A stretch of DNA of 64,000 nucleotides from assembly GCA_963821715.1 (NCBI GenBank), contig CAWGET010000002.1, forward strand, positions 1-64,000, written 5' to 3'. The notes below the pieces were generated by a model. The model was not told the origin of the DNA. It searched no databases and saw only the letters and a program-made list of their open reading frames with translations. This document shows, one piece after another, positions 42,522 to 51,616 of this stretch. The translations under genes were made by a program, and so were the position numbers. How positions within the stretch are numbered: the stretch's first letter is position 1; each line of letters opens with the position of its first letter. This DNA comes from CAWGET01 sp963821715. Its GTDB lineage: Bacteria; Bacteroidota; Ignavibacteria; Ignavibacteriales; Melioribacteraceae.

Positions 42522-43310
42522 ATGTCAAAAATTATTGCAATAGCAAATCAAAAAGGCGGCGTAGGCAAAACCACAACGGCAATAAATTTAGCGGCGTCCG
42601 TAGCGGCTTCTGAAAAGCGAACGCTTTTGATAGATATCGATCCGCAGGCTAACGCTTCGTCCGGATTGGGCGTCACCTCCGGTGCCACTTCGATTTACGA
42701 AGTTATAATTGGTACGCAAGAAGCAATTTCTACCGTAAAAAATTCCCACATGCCGTTTTTAGACGTGCTCCCGTCCAATATCAACCTTGTTGGTGTTGAA
42801 GTGGAAATTGTTTCCATGATTGAACGCGAACAGCTTCTTAAACAAGCTCTCGAATCAATTAAGGAATATTACGATTATATTTTTATAGATTGCCCTCCAT
42901 CGTTAGGGCTTCTTACTCTTAATGCTTTAACGGCTGCCGATTCAATAATTATTCCTGTTCAGTGCGAATATTTTGCGCTTGAAGGTTTGGGACAATTATT
43001 AAATACAATAAATATTGTTAAAAAGAATTTTAACCGGGATCTTAAAATAGAAGGCGTGCTTTTAACAATGTTCGATCAGAGGCTGCGGCTTTCTAATCAG
43101 GTTGTTGAAGAAGTGAAAAAATATTTTGGTGAAAGCGTATTCGAAACTTTAATTTACCGCAACGTTCGGATATCGGAAGCGCCGAGCCACGCAAAACCTG
43201 TAATTTTATACGATGCCGTATCTACGGGAGCGCGCAATTATATGCAGTTAGCATCCGAATTATTGAATAAAACAAATCATAAACAAAACATTCAACAAAA
43301 AGATGAGTAA
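42522..43310 (+). CDS. parA: Chromosome partitioning ATPase ParA (Soj)
   Basis: A 262-residue deviant Walker ATPase that moves the ParB-parS complex in chromosome segregation. The Walker A motif is KGGVGKTTT (11-19), the A' motif lies in LIDIDPQANASS, and FIDCPPSLGLL is Walker B. It overlaps parB by 8 bp. Such pairs often lie near the replication origin, but no parS or oriC is recognisable here. Confidence 0.94.
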   Translation: MSKIIAIANQKGGVGKTTTAINLAASVAASEKRTLLIDIDPQANASSGLGVTSGATSIYEVIIGTQEAISTVKNSHMPFLDVLPSNINLVGVEVEIVSMIEREQLLKQALESIKEYYDYIFIDCPPSLGLLTLNALTAADSIIIPVQCEYFALEGLGQLLNTINIVKKNFNRDLKIEGVLLTMFDQRLRLSNQVVEEVKKYFGESVFETLIYRNVRISEAPSHAKPVILYDAVSTGARNYMQLASELLNKTNHKQNIQQKDE

Positions 43311-44253
43311 AATGAAATCCGGACTTGGAAGAGGATTGGATGCATTAATAAATCCGACAATAAGAGATGAAGTAAATAATCCTGTAACTGTTTCAGGAAA
43401 TAAATTAAAACAGGATGACGGAAAATCGATAGATATTCTGGCGAAGATTCCCACTGCGGAGATTGTTCCAAATCCTTTTCAGCCGAGAACGGATTTTAAC
43501 GAAGAGGCATTCGAAGAATTAAAAAGATCAATTTTAGAAAACGGATTGATACAACCAGTAACCGTTAGAAGAATTGAACATAACAAATACGAATTGATCT
43601 CCGGCGAACGCCGTCTCCGCGCCTGCAAAGCCATCGGATACAATGAAATACCGGCTTATATTATTAAAGTCGATACGAATGAAGATATGCTTGCTCTCTC
43701 CCTTATTGAAAATATTCAACGAGAGAAACTTAACTCAATAGAAATTGGCCAAGCATATAAAAGATTGATGAACGAGTGCGGACTCTCGCAGGAAGATATC
43801 GCAACACGAGTAGGGAAGAACAGAACTACGGTTACTAATTTTATTCGTCTTCTTAAACTTCCACAGGCAGTTCAAGAGAGCATTATTAAAGATGAAATAA
43901 CAACAGGACACGCCAGGGCATTAATTAATCTGCCGTCGGAAGAGATCCAAATCGTATTTCTCGAAAAAATAAAAAAAGAAAATTTAACCGTTAGAAAAGT
44001 TGAAAGTCTTGTTAAGAAATACCTGCAGTCGCTCGAAGAAAATAAAAACAAAGTAAAACCAAACGGTGTAAAAGATTCCGCTGCAATTCAAAATCACGCG
44101 GTAGAAAGTAAACTCCGTCAGGTATTCGGAACGAAAGTTTTGTGCAAACAAAAGAAAGATGGTTCCGGCGAAGTTGTAATTGAGTTTTATTCCGAGGACG
44201 AACTCGAACGATTATTTGAACTTTTTGATATCATTGAAAAATTTAATACTTAA
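43303..44253 (+). CDS. parB: Chromosome partitioning protein ParB (Spo0J)
   Basis: A 316-residue CTP-dependent DNA clamp. The CTP-binding motif is SGERRLRACKA (about 105-115), followed by ENIQREKLNSIEIGQAYKRL. The HTH region is LSQEDIATRVGKNRTTVTNFIRLLKLP, read in pieces around 165-190. The C-terminal dimer domain is preceded by a Lys-rich linker. SKMKSGLGRGLDALI is the usual ParA-interacting N-terminus. Its end overlaps the next gene by 20 bp. Confidence 0.94.
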   Translation: MSKMKSGLGRGLDALINPTIRDEVNNPVTVSGNKLKQDDGKSIDILAKIPTAEIVPNPFQPRTDFNEEAFEELKRSILENGLIQPVTVRRIEHNKYELISGERRLRACKAIGYNEIPAYIIKVDTNEDMLALSLIENIQREKLNSIEIGQAYKRLMNECGLSQEDIATRVGKNRTTVTNFIRLLKLPQAVQESIIKDEITTGHARALINLPSEEIQIVFLEKIKKENLTVRKVESLVKKYLQSLEENKNKVKPNGVKDSAAIQNHAVESKLRQVFGTKVLCKQKKDGSGEVVIEFYSEDELERLFELFDIIEKFNT

Positions 44254-44686
44254 AATAACTGCCATACTATTTTTTATTTCGTTTTCGGTTTCTGCTCAAA
44301 CGGAAGAACTTGGCGATTCAATCTTCGTTATGAAAAAATCTCCTTGGGGCGCGGTTTTAAGAAGCGCGGTTCTTCCGGGCTGGGGGCAAATTTATACAAA
44401 AAATTATTGGAAAGCCCCCGTAATCTGGGTGGCGGGAGGAATTTTAATCTACAATTGGAAACGAAATAACGATTTATATTACGACTATCGTCGTTATTAT
44501 GCTCAAGGGTTGGTTTCGAAATCAGTTCGCGATAATTACAGAGACAGCCGCGATATGTATGCGGTTTACACAATCCTCGCTTACATGCTTAACTTAGTAG
44601 ACGCTTATGTTGATGCGCATTTATTCGACTTTGACGTAAGTTCCGGACAAAACAGCGGTCAATTTAACATTAAATTTTATTTTTGA
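44234..44686 (+). CDS. DUF5683-type secreted/membrane protein
   Basis: I use the TTG at 44234, which gives a 150-residue product with a textbook signal peptide (KNLILKITAILFFISFSVSA). The ORF extends to 44180, but the extra residues are parB sequence in another frame. After the signal, SPWGAVLRSAVLPGWGQIY, NYWKAP and a hydrophobic segment match the DUF5683 domain common downstream of parB in Bacteroidota. Function unknown; probably outer membrane or periplasmic. TGATG coupling joins it to the next gene. Confidence 0.8.
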   Translation: MKNLILKITAILFFISFSVSAQTEELGDSIFVMKKSPWGAVLRSAVLPGWGQIYTKNYWKAPVIWVAGGILIYNWKRNNDLYYDYRRYYAQGLVSKSVRDNYRDSRDMYAVYTILAYMLNLVDAYVDAHLFDFDVSSGQNSGQFNIKFYF

Positions 44687-45378
44687 TGGAAAACAGCCAG
44701 GTTTGCCCCAGTTGCGGAACCGAAAATTCTTTTTATGAGCAGAATTGCGTCAAGTGCGGAAACGTGCTCCGTAATCGCGTTGTTAATATCGATTTATGGA
44801 AAACCCTCTGGGAATTAATCGAGACTCCGAAGCAGGCATTTTCTAACATCATTTATTCGGAACATAAAAATTTTATTTCGATAATTCTATTACTTGCAGG
44901 AATAAAATTCTTTTTAAATTCCTACACTCTAAAAAATCTTATTTATGGTTTCGGTGATTATAATATTTTTCTTAATCTACTCATCGAAATTGGTGCTTTT
45001 ATAATTTTTTTAATAATTATTTCCACAACACTTTTTTTTACACTTAAATCCGCTAAAATAAAGGCACGTTTTAAGGATTTGCTAGCGGTGTATTCTTATT
45101 CTTTCATTCCGATGATAATCGGTCTGATGATTTTATTTCCCTTAGAATACGCTTTATTCGGAGCATATTTTTTTACATACGATCCTTCGCCGTTTTTTGT
45201 AAAGCCGACACCTTCCTATATTCTAATATTTTTGGAAGCGCTTATTTATTTATGGACTCTGGGTCTATTTATTTTTGGCTCAATAGTTTTAACAGGTAAA
45301 AAATCATTTTCCATAATAATTGGAATTTCAATATTTTTACTGCTTGGATTATTCCAAATATTTATTCCTTTTTTCTGA
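44686..45378 (+). CDS. Zinc-ribbon Yip1-like membrane protein
   Basis: A 230-residue protein starting at the ATG that overlaps the previous stop (TGATG). The first 26 residues form a zinc ribbon (CPSCGTENSFYEQNCVKCG, two CxxC pairs). Residues 45-225 contain five hydrophobic helices of the Yip1/YIF type (ETPKQAFSNII, AVYSYSFIPMIIGLM). The family is linked to membrane trafficking in eukaryotes and is uncharacterised in bacteria. Same strand and spacing as the genes around it. Confidence 0.8.
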   Translation: MENSQVCPSCGTENSFYEQNCVKCGNVLRNRVVNIDLWKTLWELIETPKQAFSNIIYSEHKNFISIILLLAGIKFFLNSYTLKNLIYGFGDYNIFLNLLIEIGAFIIFLIIISTTLFFTLKSAKIKARFKDLLAVYSYSFIPMIIGLMILFPLEYALFGAYFFTYDPSPFFVKPTPSYILIFLEALIYLWTLGLFIFGSIVLTGKKSFSIIIGISIFLLLGLFQIFIPFF

Positions 45379-45385
45379 AATATAA

Positions 45386-45658
45386 ATGAAAATAAAAGAA
45401 AAAGAATTTGAAGTTTTGCTTGAAGATTTAAAATCTCTCGCCTCGCAGATGGGTGCCAGAGTCAGGTTTGAAAGGGGAGATTTCAAAGGCGGCTATTGCC
45501 TTCTGAAAGATGACAAGGTTGTAGTTATCAATAAGCTTTCCACTCTTCAAAAGAAAGTTACAATTCTGGCTTCGGCATTGCGCGAGTTAGGAATTGAGGA
45601 TATATACTTAACACCTAAACTGAGAGAATACATAGAAGAAATGGATGATAACAGATGA
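45386..45658 (+). CDS. Conserved small protein of unknown function
   Basis: A 90-residue basic/acidic protein starting MKIKEKEFEVLLEDLKSLA, with GARVRFERGDFKGGYCLL and a C-terminal helix ending EEMDDNR. It overlaps aroQ by 4 bp (ATGA), so it is translated. I recognise no motif. The context (Yip1-like gene before, aroQ after) gives no function. Confidence 0.7.
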   Translation: MKIKEKEFEVLLEDLKSLASQMGARVRFERGDFKGGYCLLKDDKVVVINKLSTLQKKVTILASALRELGIEDIYLTPKLREYIEEMDDNR

Positions 45659-46083
45659 AAGCATTAATTATAAACGGACCCAATTTAAATCTTTTGAAAA
45701 AGCGTGATAAAAATCATTACGGCTCTTTTGATCTGCGAGATATTGAAAATCTTTTACACAAAGAATTTAAGGACGATTATTTTGAATTCTTTCAGTCTAA
45801 TCTTGAAGGCGAAATTATTAATCAGATACAAAAAGCGGATGGTTATTTTGATGGAATAGTTATCAATCCCGCTGGCTATTCCCATACTTCCGTAGCAATA
45901 CGAGATGCTCTTCAACTTTGTAAAATACCAAAAATAGAAGTCCACTTATCCAATCTCGCTGAAAGGGAAGACTTTAGGCAGAAACATATTACGGCGGGGG
46001 CGTGCGATGGGTTTATTTCCGGATTTAAGCAAAATTCCTATCTGGCTGCTATGTATCTTCTTAAAAAATTGCAAAGTGCATAA
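45655..46083 (+). CDS. aroQ: Type II 3-dehydroquinate dehydratase
   Basis: A 142-residue dodecameric enzyme removing water from 3-dehydroquinate in the shikimate pathway. INGPNLNLLKKRDKNHYGSFD carries the flexible lid Arg and active Tyr (split here as GPNLNLL and NHYGSFD). INPAGYSHTSVAIRDAL holds the substrate Asn and EVHLSNLAEREDFRQ the catalytic His. Length normal. Confidence 0.93.
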   Translation: MKALIINGPNLNLLKKRDKNHYGSFDLRDIENLLHKEFKDDYFEFFQSNLEGEIINQIQKADGYFDGIVINPAGYSHTSVAIRDALQLCKIPKIEVHLSNLAEREDFRQKHITAGACDGFISGFKQNSYLAAMYLLKKLQSA

Positions 46084-46319
46084 TGCAATGGAAGAAATAA
46101 TTCTATTTTAGACTTTCAACCCACTTTTTTATTTTATAAAAATTATGATATTTCAATCACAGAAACTTTAATATTCCTTGCTGTACTACTCTATTTTCTA
46201 TTTTGCAATTGTATCTATCTCCTTTATTTTTAAATACTTACTAAAGATTCTTAAACTAACTCTTGAATTAAACCGCTAAAATTCTTTATATTGAAAACAC
46301 GAAAAAAATCATCCTGCTT

Positions 46320-46691
46320 ATGAAAGAATTATCTTTACGAAAGCTATATTATTCTATCAGTGAAGTCAGCAAAATGACCGATCTTGAGCCGTATATTTTA
46401 CGGTACTGGGAGACGGAATTTGACGAGTTGAAACCTCAAAAAAACCGTGCCGGAAACCGAATCTACACTCATAAGGATATCAAACTCATCATCGAAATAA
46501 AACGGCTATTACGCGATGAGAAATATACTTCTGAGGGTGCAAAAAATATTCTTAAAGAACGCTTGAACGGAAATGGAGAAAAGGAAGAAATTTTAGCGGA
46601 AGATCTTTTCAGCGAAAATGAAGAAAGAAATATCAAAAAAGACCTTGAGGAATTAAGAAGATTTTTATTAGATTTGAAGTCAAAGTTATAA
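46320..46691 (+). CDS. MerR-family transcriptional regulator
   Basis: A 123-residue protein. The HTH and wing span 8-75: YYSISEVSKMTDLEPYILRY, WETEF, KPQKNRAGNRIYTHKDI. A C-terminal coiled coil (85-123) ends LRRFLLDLKSKL. No metal-binding Cys is present, unlike classic metal sensors. This short MerR type occurs widely in Bacteroidota-like genomes without known effectors. It lies just upstream of tRNA-Pro. Confidence 0.88.
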   Translation: MKELSLRKLYYSISEVSKMTDLEPYILRYWETEFDELKPQKNRAGNRIYTHKDIKLIIEIKRLLRDEKYTSEGAKNILKERLNGNGEKEEILAEDLFSENEERNIKKDLEELRRFLLDLKSKL

Positions 46692-46697
46692 TTATTT

Positions 46698-46771
46698 CGG
46701 AACGTGGCGCAGTCCGGTAGCGTACTTGACTGGGGGTCAAGGGGTCGCGGGTTCAAATCCCGCCGTTCCGA
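46698..46771 (+). tRNA. tRNA-Pro (anticodon GGG)
   Basis: A 74-nt cloverleaf. Acceptor stem CGGAACG pairs with CGTTCCG, discriminator A. The anticodon arm is CTTGA-CTGGGGG-TCAAG, giving anticodon GGG (codons CCC/CCU). The T arm is GCGGG-TTCAAAT-CCCGC. CCA is not encoded. Confidence 0.95.
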
Positions 46772-46775
46772 CTTG

Positions 46776-46797
46776 TAAGGCGCTTTTATGCGCCTTA
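46776..46797 (+). terminator. Terminator-like hairpin after tRNA-Pro
   Basis: TAAGGCGC pairs with GCGCCTTA around a TTTTAT loop, five bases after the tRNA, followed by TTTATTAT. It includes the in-frame ATG at 46788, which argues against that ATG as the purF start. Confidence 0.7.
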
Positions 46798-46820
46798 TTT
46801 ATTATGGAAAAGGATTTGAA

Positions 46821-48302
46821 TTGAACAGCGATAAACCTAAATGTTTCTGTGGTGTATTTGGAATTTACGGCTCCAAAGATGCTTCTCTTTTAACATATTA
46901 CGGACTTCACGCTCTACAGCACCGAGGGCAGGAAGCTACCGGAATCGTTTCTTTATCTCAGAATACTAATCACGAGTCTAAACTTGTATATCACAAAGGC
47001 ATCGGACTTGTCTCAGAAGTTTTTAACGATTCGGAAATATTTGATAATAAATTAAGCGGAACATCCGCTATTGGTCATAACAGGTATTCAACTGCGGGAG
47101 CATCCGGATCATTAAAAAACATTCAGCCTTTTGTTGTAAAGTATCGGAAGGGGAATCTTGCAATAGGCCATAACGGCAATCTTACCAACGCTAAAGATTT
47201 ACGCAATGAACTGGTTAACGACGGTGCAATTTTTCAAACTACAAGCGATACAGAAGTAATTCTACATTTAATTGCAAGAAGCCGTTTGGAAGATCAGATT
47301 GAACAGATAAAAGAAGCGCTTAACCGTGTTGAGGGAGCATACTGCCTTACACTGCTTACAGATGATAAGGTAATTGCGGCGCGTGATCCGCACGGTTTTC
47401 GTCCGCTTTGCATCGGTAAATTAAACGGATCTTATCTTGTAGCGTCGGAGTCCTGTGCTTTTGATATTATGGGTGCAGAATATATACGCGACGTTGAACC
47501 GGGTGAAATAGTAGTTTTTGACGAAGATGTAAAAAGTTCAGGTAAAATTAAATCTTACAGAATTGAAGAAGATCCAAAAGAAAATAAATTCTGCGTTTTC
47601 GAATATATATATTTTTCTAGACCTGACAGTAAAATATTCGGAGCCAACGTAGATAAGATGCGCCGCAAACTTGGAAAAGTTTTGGCTGAAAATCATCCCG
47701 CCGAGGATAAAGATGGCGAGAAAGTAATAGTTATAAGCGTTCCCGATAGTTCCAATACTTGCGCTATCGGTTATCAAAATCATTTAGAGAAGCAGGGGAT
47801 TGGATCTAAATTGGAAATCGGACTGATCCGGAGCCATTATATCGGAAGGACGTTCATTATTCCCGGACAGCAGAAAAGGGAGATTGGAGTCAGGATAAAA
47901 TTTAATCCGGTTAAAGGAGTGCTCGAGAATAGAACCGTTGTTTTAGTGGACGATTCAATTGTTCGCGGAACTACAATGAAACAACTTGTTAATCTGATTA
48001 GGGAAGCAAATCCAAAAGAAATTCATATTAGAATTTCATCACCGCCGATTTTGTATCCATGTTTCTACGGTATGGATTTCCCGTCGCGCGCGGAATTAAT
48101 TGCTAATAAATTCGATCAGGATATTGATGAAATCAGAGAATATCTTGGCGCAGATAGTCTTGAATATTTAACGCACGACGAAATGCTAAATGCGATGGTG
48201 GATCATACACCTGATCAGTTTTGTATTGCTTGTTTTTCCGGAAATTATCCTACAAAAGTAGATATGGAATTTAAAAAAGAGCAATACGAGGATTCTCTTT
48301 AA
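46821..48302 (+). CDS. purF: Amidophosphoribosyltransferase
   Basis: A 493-residue enzyme making phosphoribosylamine from PRPP and glutamine, the first step of purine synthesis. I choose the TTG at 46821 (AAAAGGA site), because the earlier ATG (46788) lies in the tRNA terminator. The N-terminal Ntn domain needs cleavage before C10 (KCFCGVFGIYG), leaving a nine-residue propeptide. HALQHRGQEATGI, the GHNRYSTAG loop and the PRPP motif VVLVDDSIVRGTT are intact. The C-terminal TPDQFCIACFSGNYP may bind an Fe-S cluster, as in the B. subtilis type. Confidence 0.94.
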   Translation: MNSDKPKCFCGVFGIYGSKDASLLTYYGLHALQHRGQEATGIVSLSQNTNHESKLVYHKGIGLVSEVFNDSEIFDNKLSGTSAIGHNRYSTAGASGSLKNIQPFVVKYRKGNLAIGHNGNLTNAKDLRNELVNDGAIFQTTSDTEVILHLIARSRLEDQIEQIKEALNRVEGAYCLTLLTDDKVIAARDPHGFRPLCIGKLNGSYLVASESCAFDIMGAEYIRDVEPGEIVVFDEDVKSSGKIKSYRIEEDPKENKFCVFEYIYFSRPDSKIFGANVDKMRRKLGKVLAENHPAEDKDGEKVIVISVPDSSNTCAIGYQNHLEKQGIGSKLEIGLIRSHYIGRTFIIPGQQKREIGVRIKFNPVKGVLENRTVVLVDDSIVRGTTMKQLVNLIREANPKEIHIRISSPPILYPCFYGMDFPSRAELIANKFDQDIDEIREYLGADSLEYLTHDEMLNAMVDHTPDQFCIACFSGNYPTKVDMEFKKEQYEDSL

Positions 48303-48364
48303 TTGTTTAACGATATCTTCTAAAATTACAAGTACTTATTGTTAAGATGATAAGGTAATTTCTA

Positions 48365-48943
48365 TTGATTAAATCTTTTCAAAAAATAATAACTATTTCC
48401 AACTCAATAAGTTTTTTCAGGGTTTTGCTGGGAATTCCTATTTTCATCTTACTGGATAATTTCGATAATTCATTATCGGTTAGGACATACCTGATTTTAT
48501 TGCTCCTTTTCGCTTATTTTACTGATATTTCGGATGGATATATTGCACGCAAGAGAAATGAGATTACGGAAGCCGGTAAATTTATCGATCCGCTTGCCGA
48601 TAAAATTTTAGTAGCTATTATTATAATAAAACTACTTTTAATAGGCGAAATCCCCGAATATTATTTCTGGATAATTATTCTGCGGGATGTGATAATATTT
48701 ATTGGCGGAATTATTGTAAGCAGAATTATAAAACGCGTGCTCCCATCAAATCTTTTAGGAAAGATTACAGTTCTTTCGATTGGAATATTTCTCATCATAA
48801 CAATTTTAAATACAGAGAACAGCGGTACAATCTACTTAATTTTTATGTATCTTAGCATACTTTTAAGTTTTGCTTCCTTAATAGGATACGGGATACGTGC
48901 TGTTGAATCAATAAAATGGTATAAGAAAAATGAAACTATTTAA
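48365..48943 (+). CDS. pgsA: CDP-alcohol phosphatidyltransferase (PgsA-like)
   Basis: A 192-residue membrane enzyme that probably makes phosphatidylglycerophosphate from CDP-diacylglycerol. The catalytic signature DGx2ARx8Gx3Dx3D is seen as ISDGYIARKRNE followed by GKFIDPLADK. Four to six membrane helices. The first codon is TTG at 48365. It overlaps ftsY by 14 bp. Confidence 0.88.
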   Translation: MIKSFQKIITISNSISFFRVLLGIPIFILLDNFDNSLSVRTYLILLLLFAYFTDISDGYIARKRNEITEAGKFIDPLADKILVAIIIIKLLLIGEIPEYYFWIIILRDVIIFIGGIIVSRIIKRVLPSNLLGKITVLSIGIFLIITILNTENSGTIYLIFMYLSILLSFASLIGYGIRAVESIKWYKKNETI

Positions 48944-49868
48944 GAATATTAATTTTGACAAATTAAAAGAAGGGTTAGGAAAAACCAGGAGTAAGTTTGT
49001 CGGCAGATTAAATGAAGTTGTTGCCGGAAAATTGGAAATTGACGCCGACGCAATGGATCAAGTGGAAGAAATATTAGTTACGTCTGATATCGGCTATGAT
49101 ACAGCGCTTCATATTATAGATAAAACTCAGGAAGCTCTGTTGGCTGAACGGAGAAATACAGTTAACGTGGTTGAGATAATTGAAAAAGAATTGATCAAAT
49201 TACTTGATGACTACAAGGTAAAATATACCGAATATGATAAATTAGAATTATACAAACCATTTGTAATTTTAATAGTCGGAGTTAACGGATCAGGAAAGAC
49301 AACTACGGTTGGAAAGCTGGCGCATAATTATAAAAACGCAGGCTTAAGCGTAATGATAGGTTCCGCAGATACATTTCGAGCTGCGGCTAATCAGCAGCTC
49401 GAAATTTGGGCTGAGAGAGCAGATGTTGATCTTGTGCAGAAAGAAGCCGGTGCCGATCCATCATCCGTTGTTTTCGAGACTTTATCCGCCGCCAAGAAAA
49501 AAAATTCCGATGTTGTTATTATTGATACAGCCGGTAGGCTTCATACAAAAAATAATCTGATGCAGGAATTAGGAAAAATCAAGAAAGTAATTTCCAAAGT
49601 TGTTCCGCATGCTCCTAATGAAATATTCCTTGTTATTGATGGTAATACTGGACAGAACGCACTTGTTCAGGCGCGTGAATTTGCCAAAGTGACTGAATTA
49701 ACCGGACTGATCGTTACTAAATTGGATGGAACGGCCAAGGGCGGTGTAATGTTTCAGCTTCTTCGAGAACAGGAAACTCCCGTCCGATACATCGGCGTTG
49801 GAGAGGGGATTGATGATCTTCAAACTTTCGATCCTGAAATGTATGTATCTGCTCTGTTTAAAGATTAG
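48930..49868 (+). CDS. ftsY: Signal recognition particle receptor FtsY
   Basis: A 312-residue GTPase that docks the SRP-ribosome complex at the membrane. NG domain motifs: GVNGSGKTTTVGKLA (P loop, about 117-131), DTFRAAA, IIDTAGRLHT and TKLDGTAKGG. The acidic A domain of E. coli is absent, leaving a short amphipathic N-terminus (LFKNINFDKLKEGL), as in many FtsYs. Confidence 0.95.
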   Translation: MKLFKNINFDKLKEGLGKTRSKFVGRLNEVVAGKLEIDADAMDQVEEILVTSDIGYDTALHIIDKTQEALLAERRNTVNVVEIIEKELIKLLDDYKVKYTEYDKLELYKPFVILIVGVNGSGKTTTVGKLAHNYKNAGLSVMIGSADTFRAAANQQLEIWAERADVDLVQKEAGADPSSVVFETLSAAKKKNSDVVIIDTAGRLHTKNNLMQELGKIKKVISKVVPHAPNEIFLVIDGNTGQNALVQAREFAKVTELTGLIVTKLDGTAKGGVMFQLLREQETPVRYIGVGEGIDDLQTFDPEMYVSALFKD

Positions 49869-49908
49869 TTTAACTTGTTTATTAACAACAACTTATTCAA
49901 GCCATAAT

Positions 49909-50823
49909 GTGAAAAGCTATCTTATAATCGCAAATCCTTTTGCAGGAAATGGAAAATGCGGTAAATATTTAGATGATATTAAGGAATACCTGACTACGAT
50001 GGAAAACCGCTTTCTGTTGAAAACCACGGATTATTCAGGTCATGCCACGAAAATAGCTGAATTATACGCCGATAATTATGATGTTATAATTTCAATCGGT
50101 GGCGACGGAACGCTTAACGAGATTATTAACGGACTTGCTCCCTATAAAGAAAAAGAAATAGGATTGCTCCCGCTCGGGTCAGGCAACGATTTTTTCCTCA
50201 ATCTTTCCAAATTAAAATTTTCCAAAGCTGTATTTCAAGATATTGTTAAGTCGGATAAATTTATAAACGGAGTCGATGTCGGAATTGTGGAATATAAAGA
50301 AAGAGGAAGTGAAGAGATTAAAAGAAGAAAATTCATCAATGCGCTCGGAGTCGGTTTCGACGCCTTAGTAGCTCATCACAACCAGCAAGGAAAAATCTTT
50401 CAAGGAATCGGTTCATATTTTACAGCAATTATTAAATCGCTAATAAGCTATAAATCCCTAAATATTTATGGAACACTGGACAAGAAAGATTTTGCCGGCA
50501 ATTATTTGATGTTGACTGTCGGCAACGGAAAATCTTCCGGCGGCGGATTTAAGCTCAATCCGAATGCCGTAATAAACGACGGCTATTTAGATCTGACAAA
50601 AGTTGATTATCTTAATAGAAAAAGAATTTTTTCTGCGCTTCCGCTGGCTGTAAAAGGAGAAATCGACAGGGTTCGTGAAGCGGAAATGTATAAATTTAAA
50701 TCCGCTGAATTTAATCTGAAAAATCCTTATTATTTGCATACAGACGGCGAAGTGTTGTCGCGCAGCGTTGACTGGCTGAAAATAAAAGTAGAGAAAACAA
50801 AATTTAATTTTATATCGATCTAA
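49909..50823 (+). CDS. Diacylglycerol kinase-like lipid kinase (YegS/BmrU/DgkB type)
   Basis: About 304 residues from the GTG at 49909; upstream frame residues are shadows of ftsY. The NAD/DAG-kinase fold is marked by IIANPFAGNGK, SIGGDGTLNEIINGL and LPLGSGNDFF. The C-terminal beta domain includes GGGFKLNPNAVINDGYLDL and a final HTDGE. It phosphorylates diacylglycerol or a related lipid with ATP. It follows ftsY by 40 bp and leads into the small gene at 50826. Confidence 0.88.
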   Translation: MKSYLIIANPFAGNGKCGKYLDDIKEYLTTMENRFLLKTTDYSGHATKIAELYADNYDVIISIGGDGTLNEIINGLAPYKEKEIGLLPLGSGNDFFLNLSKLKFSKAVFQDIVKSDKFINGVDVGIVEYKERGSEEIKRRKFINALGVGFDALVAHHNQQGKIFQGIGSYFTAIIKSLISYKSLNIYGTLDKKDFAGNYLMLTVGNGKSSGGGFKLNPNAVINDGYLDLTKVDYLNRKRIFSALPLAVKGEIDRVREAEMYKFKSAEFNLKNPYYLHTDGEVLSRSVDWLKIKVEKTKFNFISI

Positions 50824-50825
50824 AA

Positions 50826-51035
50826 ATGATAGCAAAAAAAACTCCTCATAGAAAATTTGATTACACTCCTAGATTTTACAAACCGGAAGACGACGAGAAA
50901 GAAAAACGCAAGAAGAAATTAAAATTCCGAACTGCAAGAAAAACATCCCGAACGAGAAAGAAGAGTCCTATTTTATTTTTGATGATCTTCATCGCGATAT
51001 TGTATTTTTTCCTCAGATTTGGCGGCAACCTGTAA
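50826..51035 (+). CDS. Small basic single-pass membrane protein
   Basis: A 69-residue protein that is very basic in its first 46 residues (RFYKPEDDEKEKRKKKLKF, RKTSRTRKK), followed by one membrane helix (47-65, ILFLMIFIAILYFFL). It starts 2 bp after the lipid kinase stop, so it is probably cotranslated. A tail-anchored protein with a cytoplasmic basic domain could bind lipids or nucleic acid. No family known to me. Confidence 0.65.
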   Translation: MIAKKTPHRKFDYTPRFYKPEDDEKEKRKKKLKFRTARKTSRTRKKSPILFLMIFIAILYFFLRFGGNL

Positions 51036-51233
51036 TTATAAATAAATGTTGAAATGTCGTATAATATATATTATGTAAACTTGGCTTTTTATTAAAACCT
51101 GATTACATATGTTCGCATTCGGTTATATAGATAAACAAATTCTTCCCTATTTTACCGCTAAAGTTTTTAAAGAGATGAATAAAAAATAATGATGGTGGCT
51201 CAACTAATAAACTATTTCTTATTAGAGACAATC

Positions 51234-51584
51234 ATGGTGAATTCTAGAAACAAAAAAGTAGTACAATTCTTAGAAGAAATTAAAAGGTTAGATGACGAGC
51301 AATTTAAGATTCTGCAAAAACTTCGGGAAATTGTTTTCAAAATATATCCGACTGTGAATGAAAGAATTATGTATGGCGGCATTATGTTCTCATTGGAAGA
51401 AGATTTCGGAGGAATTTTTGCGAGGAAAAATCATGTTTCTTTTGAATTCGGTAGCGGATTTGCTTTGAATGATCCGGATAATTTATTGGAGGGAAAAGGA
51501 AAATTTCGCCGTCATCTGAAGATAAAATCTCTATCCGACATCAAGGATAAAAAAGTGGAATACTTTGTGGAGCAAGCCGTCTAA
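51234..51584 (+). CDS. DUF1801-type protein
   Basis: A 116-residue product from the ATG at 51234; the ORF extends to 51189 with poor sequence. DEQFKILQKLREIVFKIYP, ERIMYGGIMFSL and a C-terminal RRHLKIKSLSDI match the DUF1801/YdhG-like fold. No catalytic residues are known for the family. It is followed 32 bp later by a VOC protein on the same strand. Confidence 0.72.
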   Translation: MVNSRNKKVVQFLEEIKRLDDEQFKILQKLREIVFKIYPTVNERIMYGGIMFSLEEDFGGIFARKNHVSFEFGSGFALNDPDNLLEGKGKFRRHLKIKSLSDIKDKKVEYFVEQAV

Positions 51585-51616
51585 AAAATATTTTAACTAG
51601 TTTTTGGAATTACAAA

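Noticed and set aside
42522..44253. parAB as a sign of an integrated plasmid or an origin
   Set aside because: Neighbours (cdaA, DUF5683, aroQ, purF) are ordinary chromosomal genes and no origin repeats or dnaA are seen.
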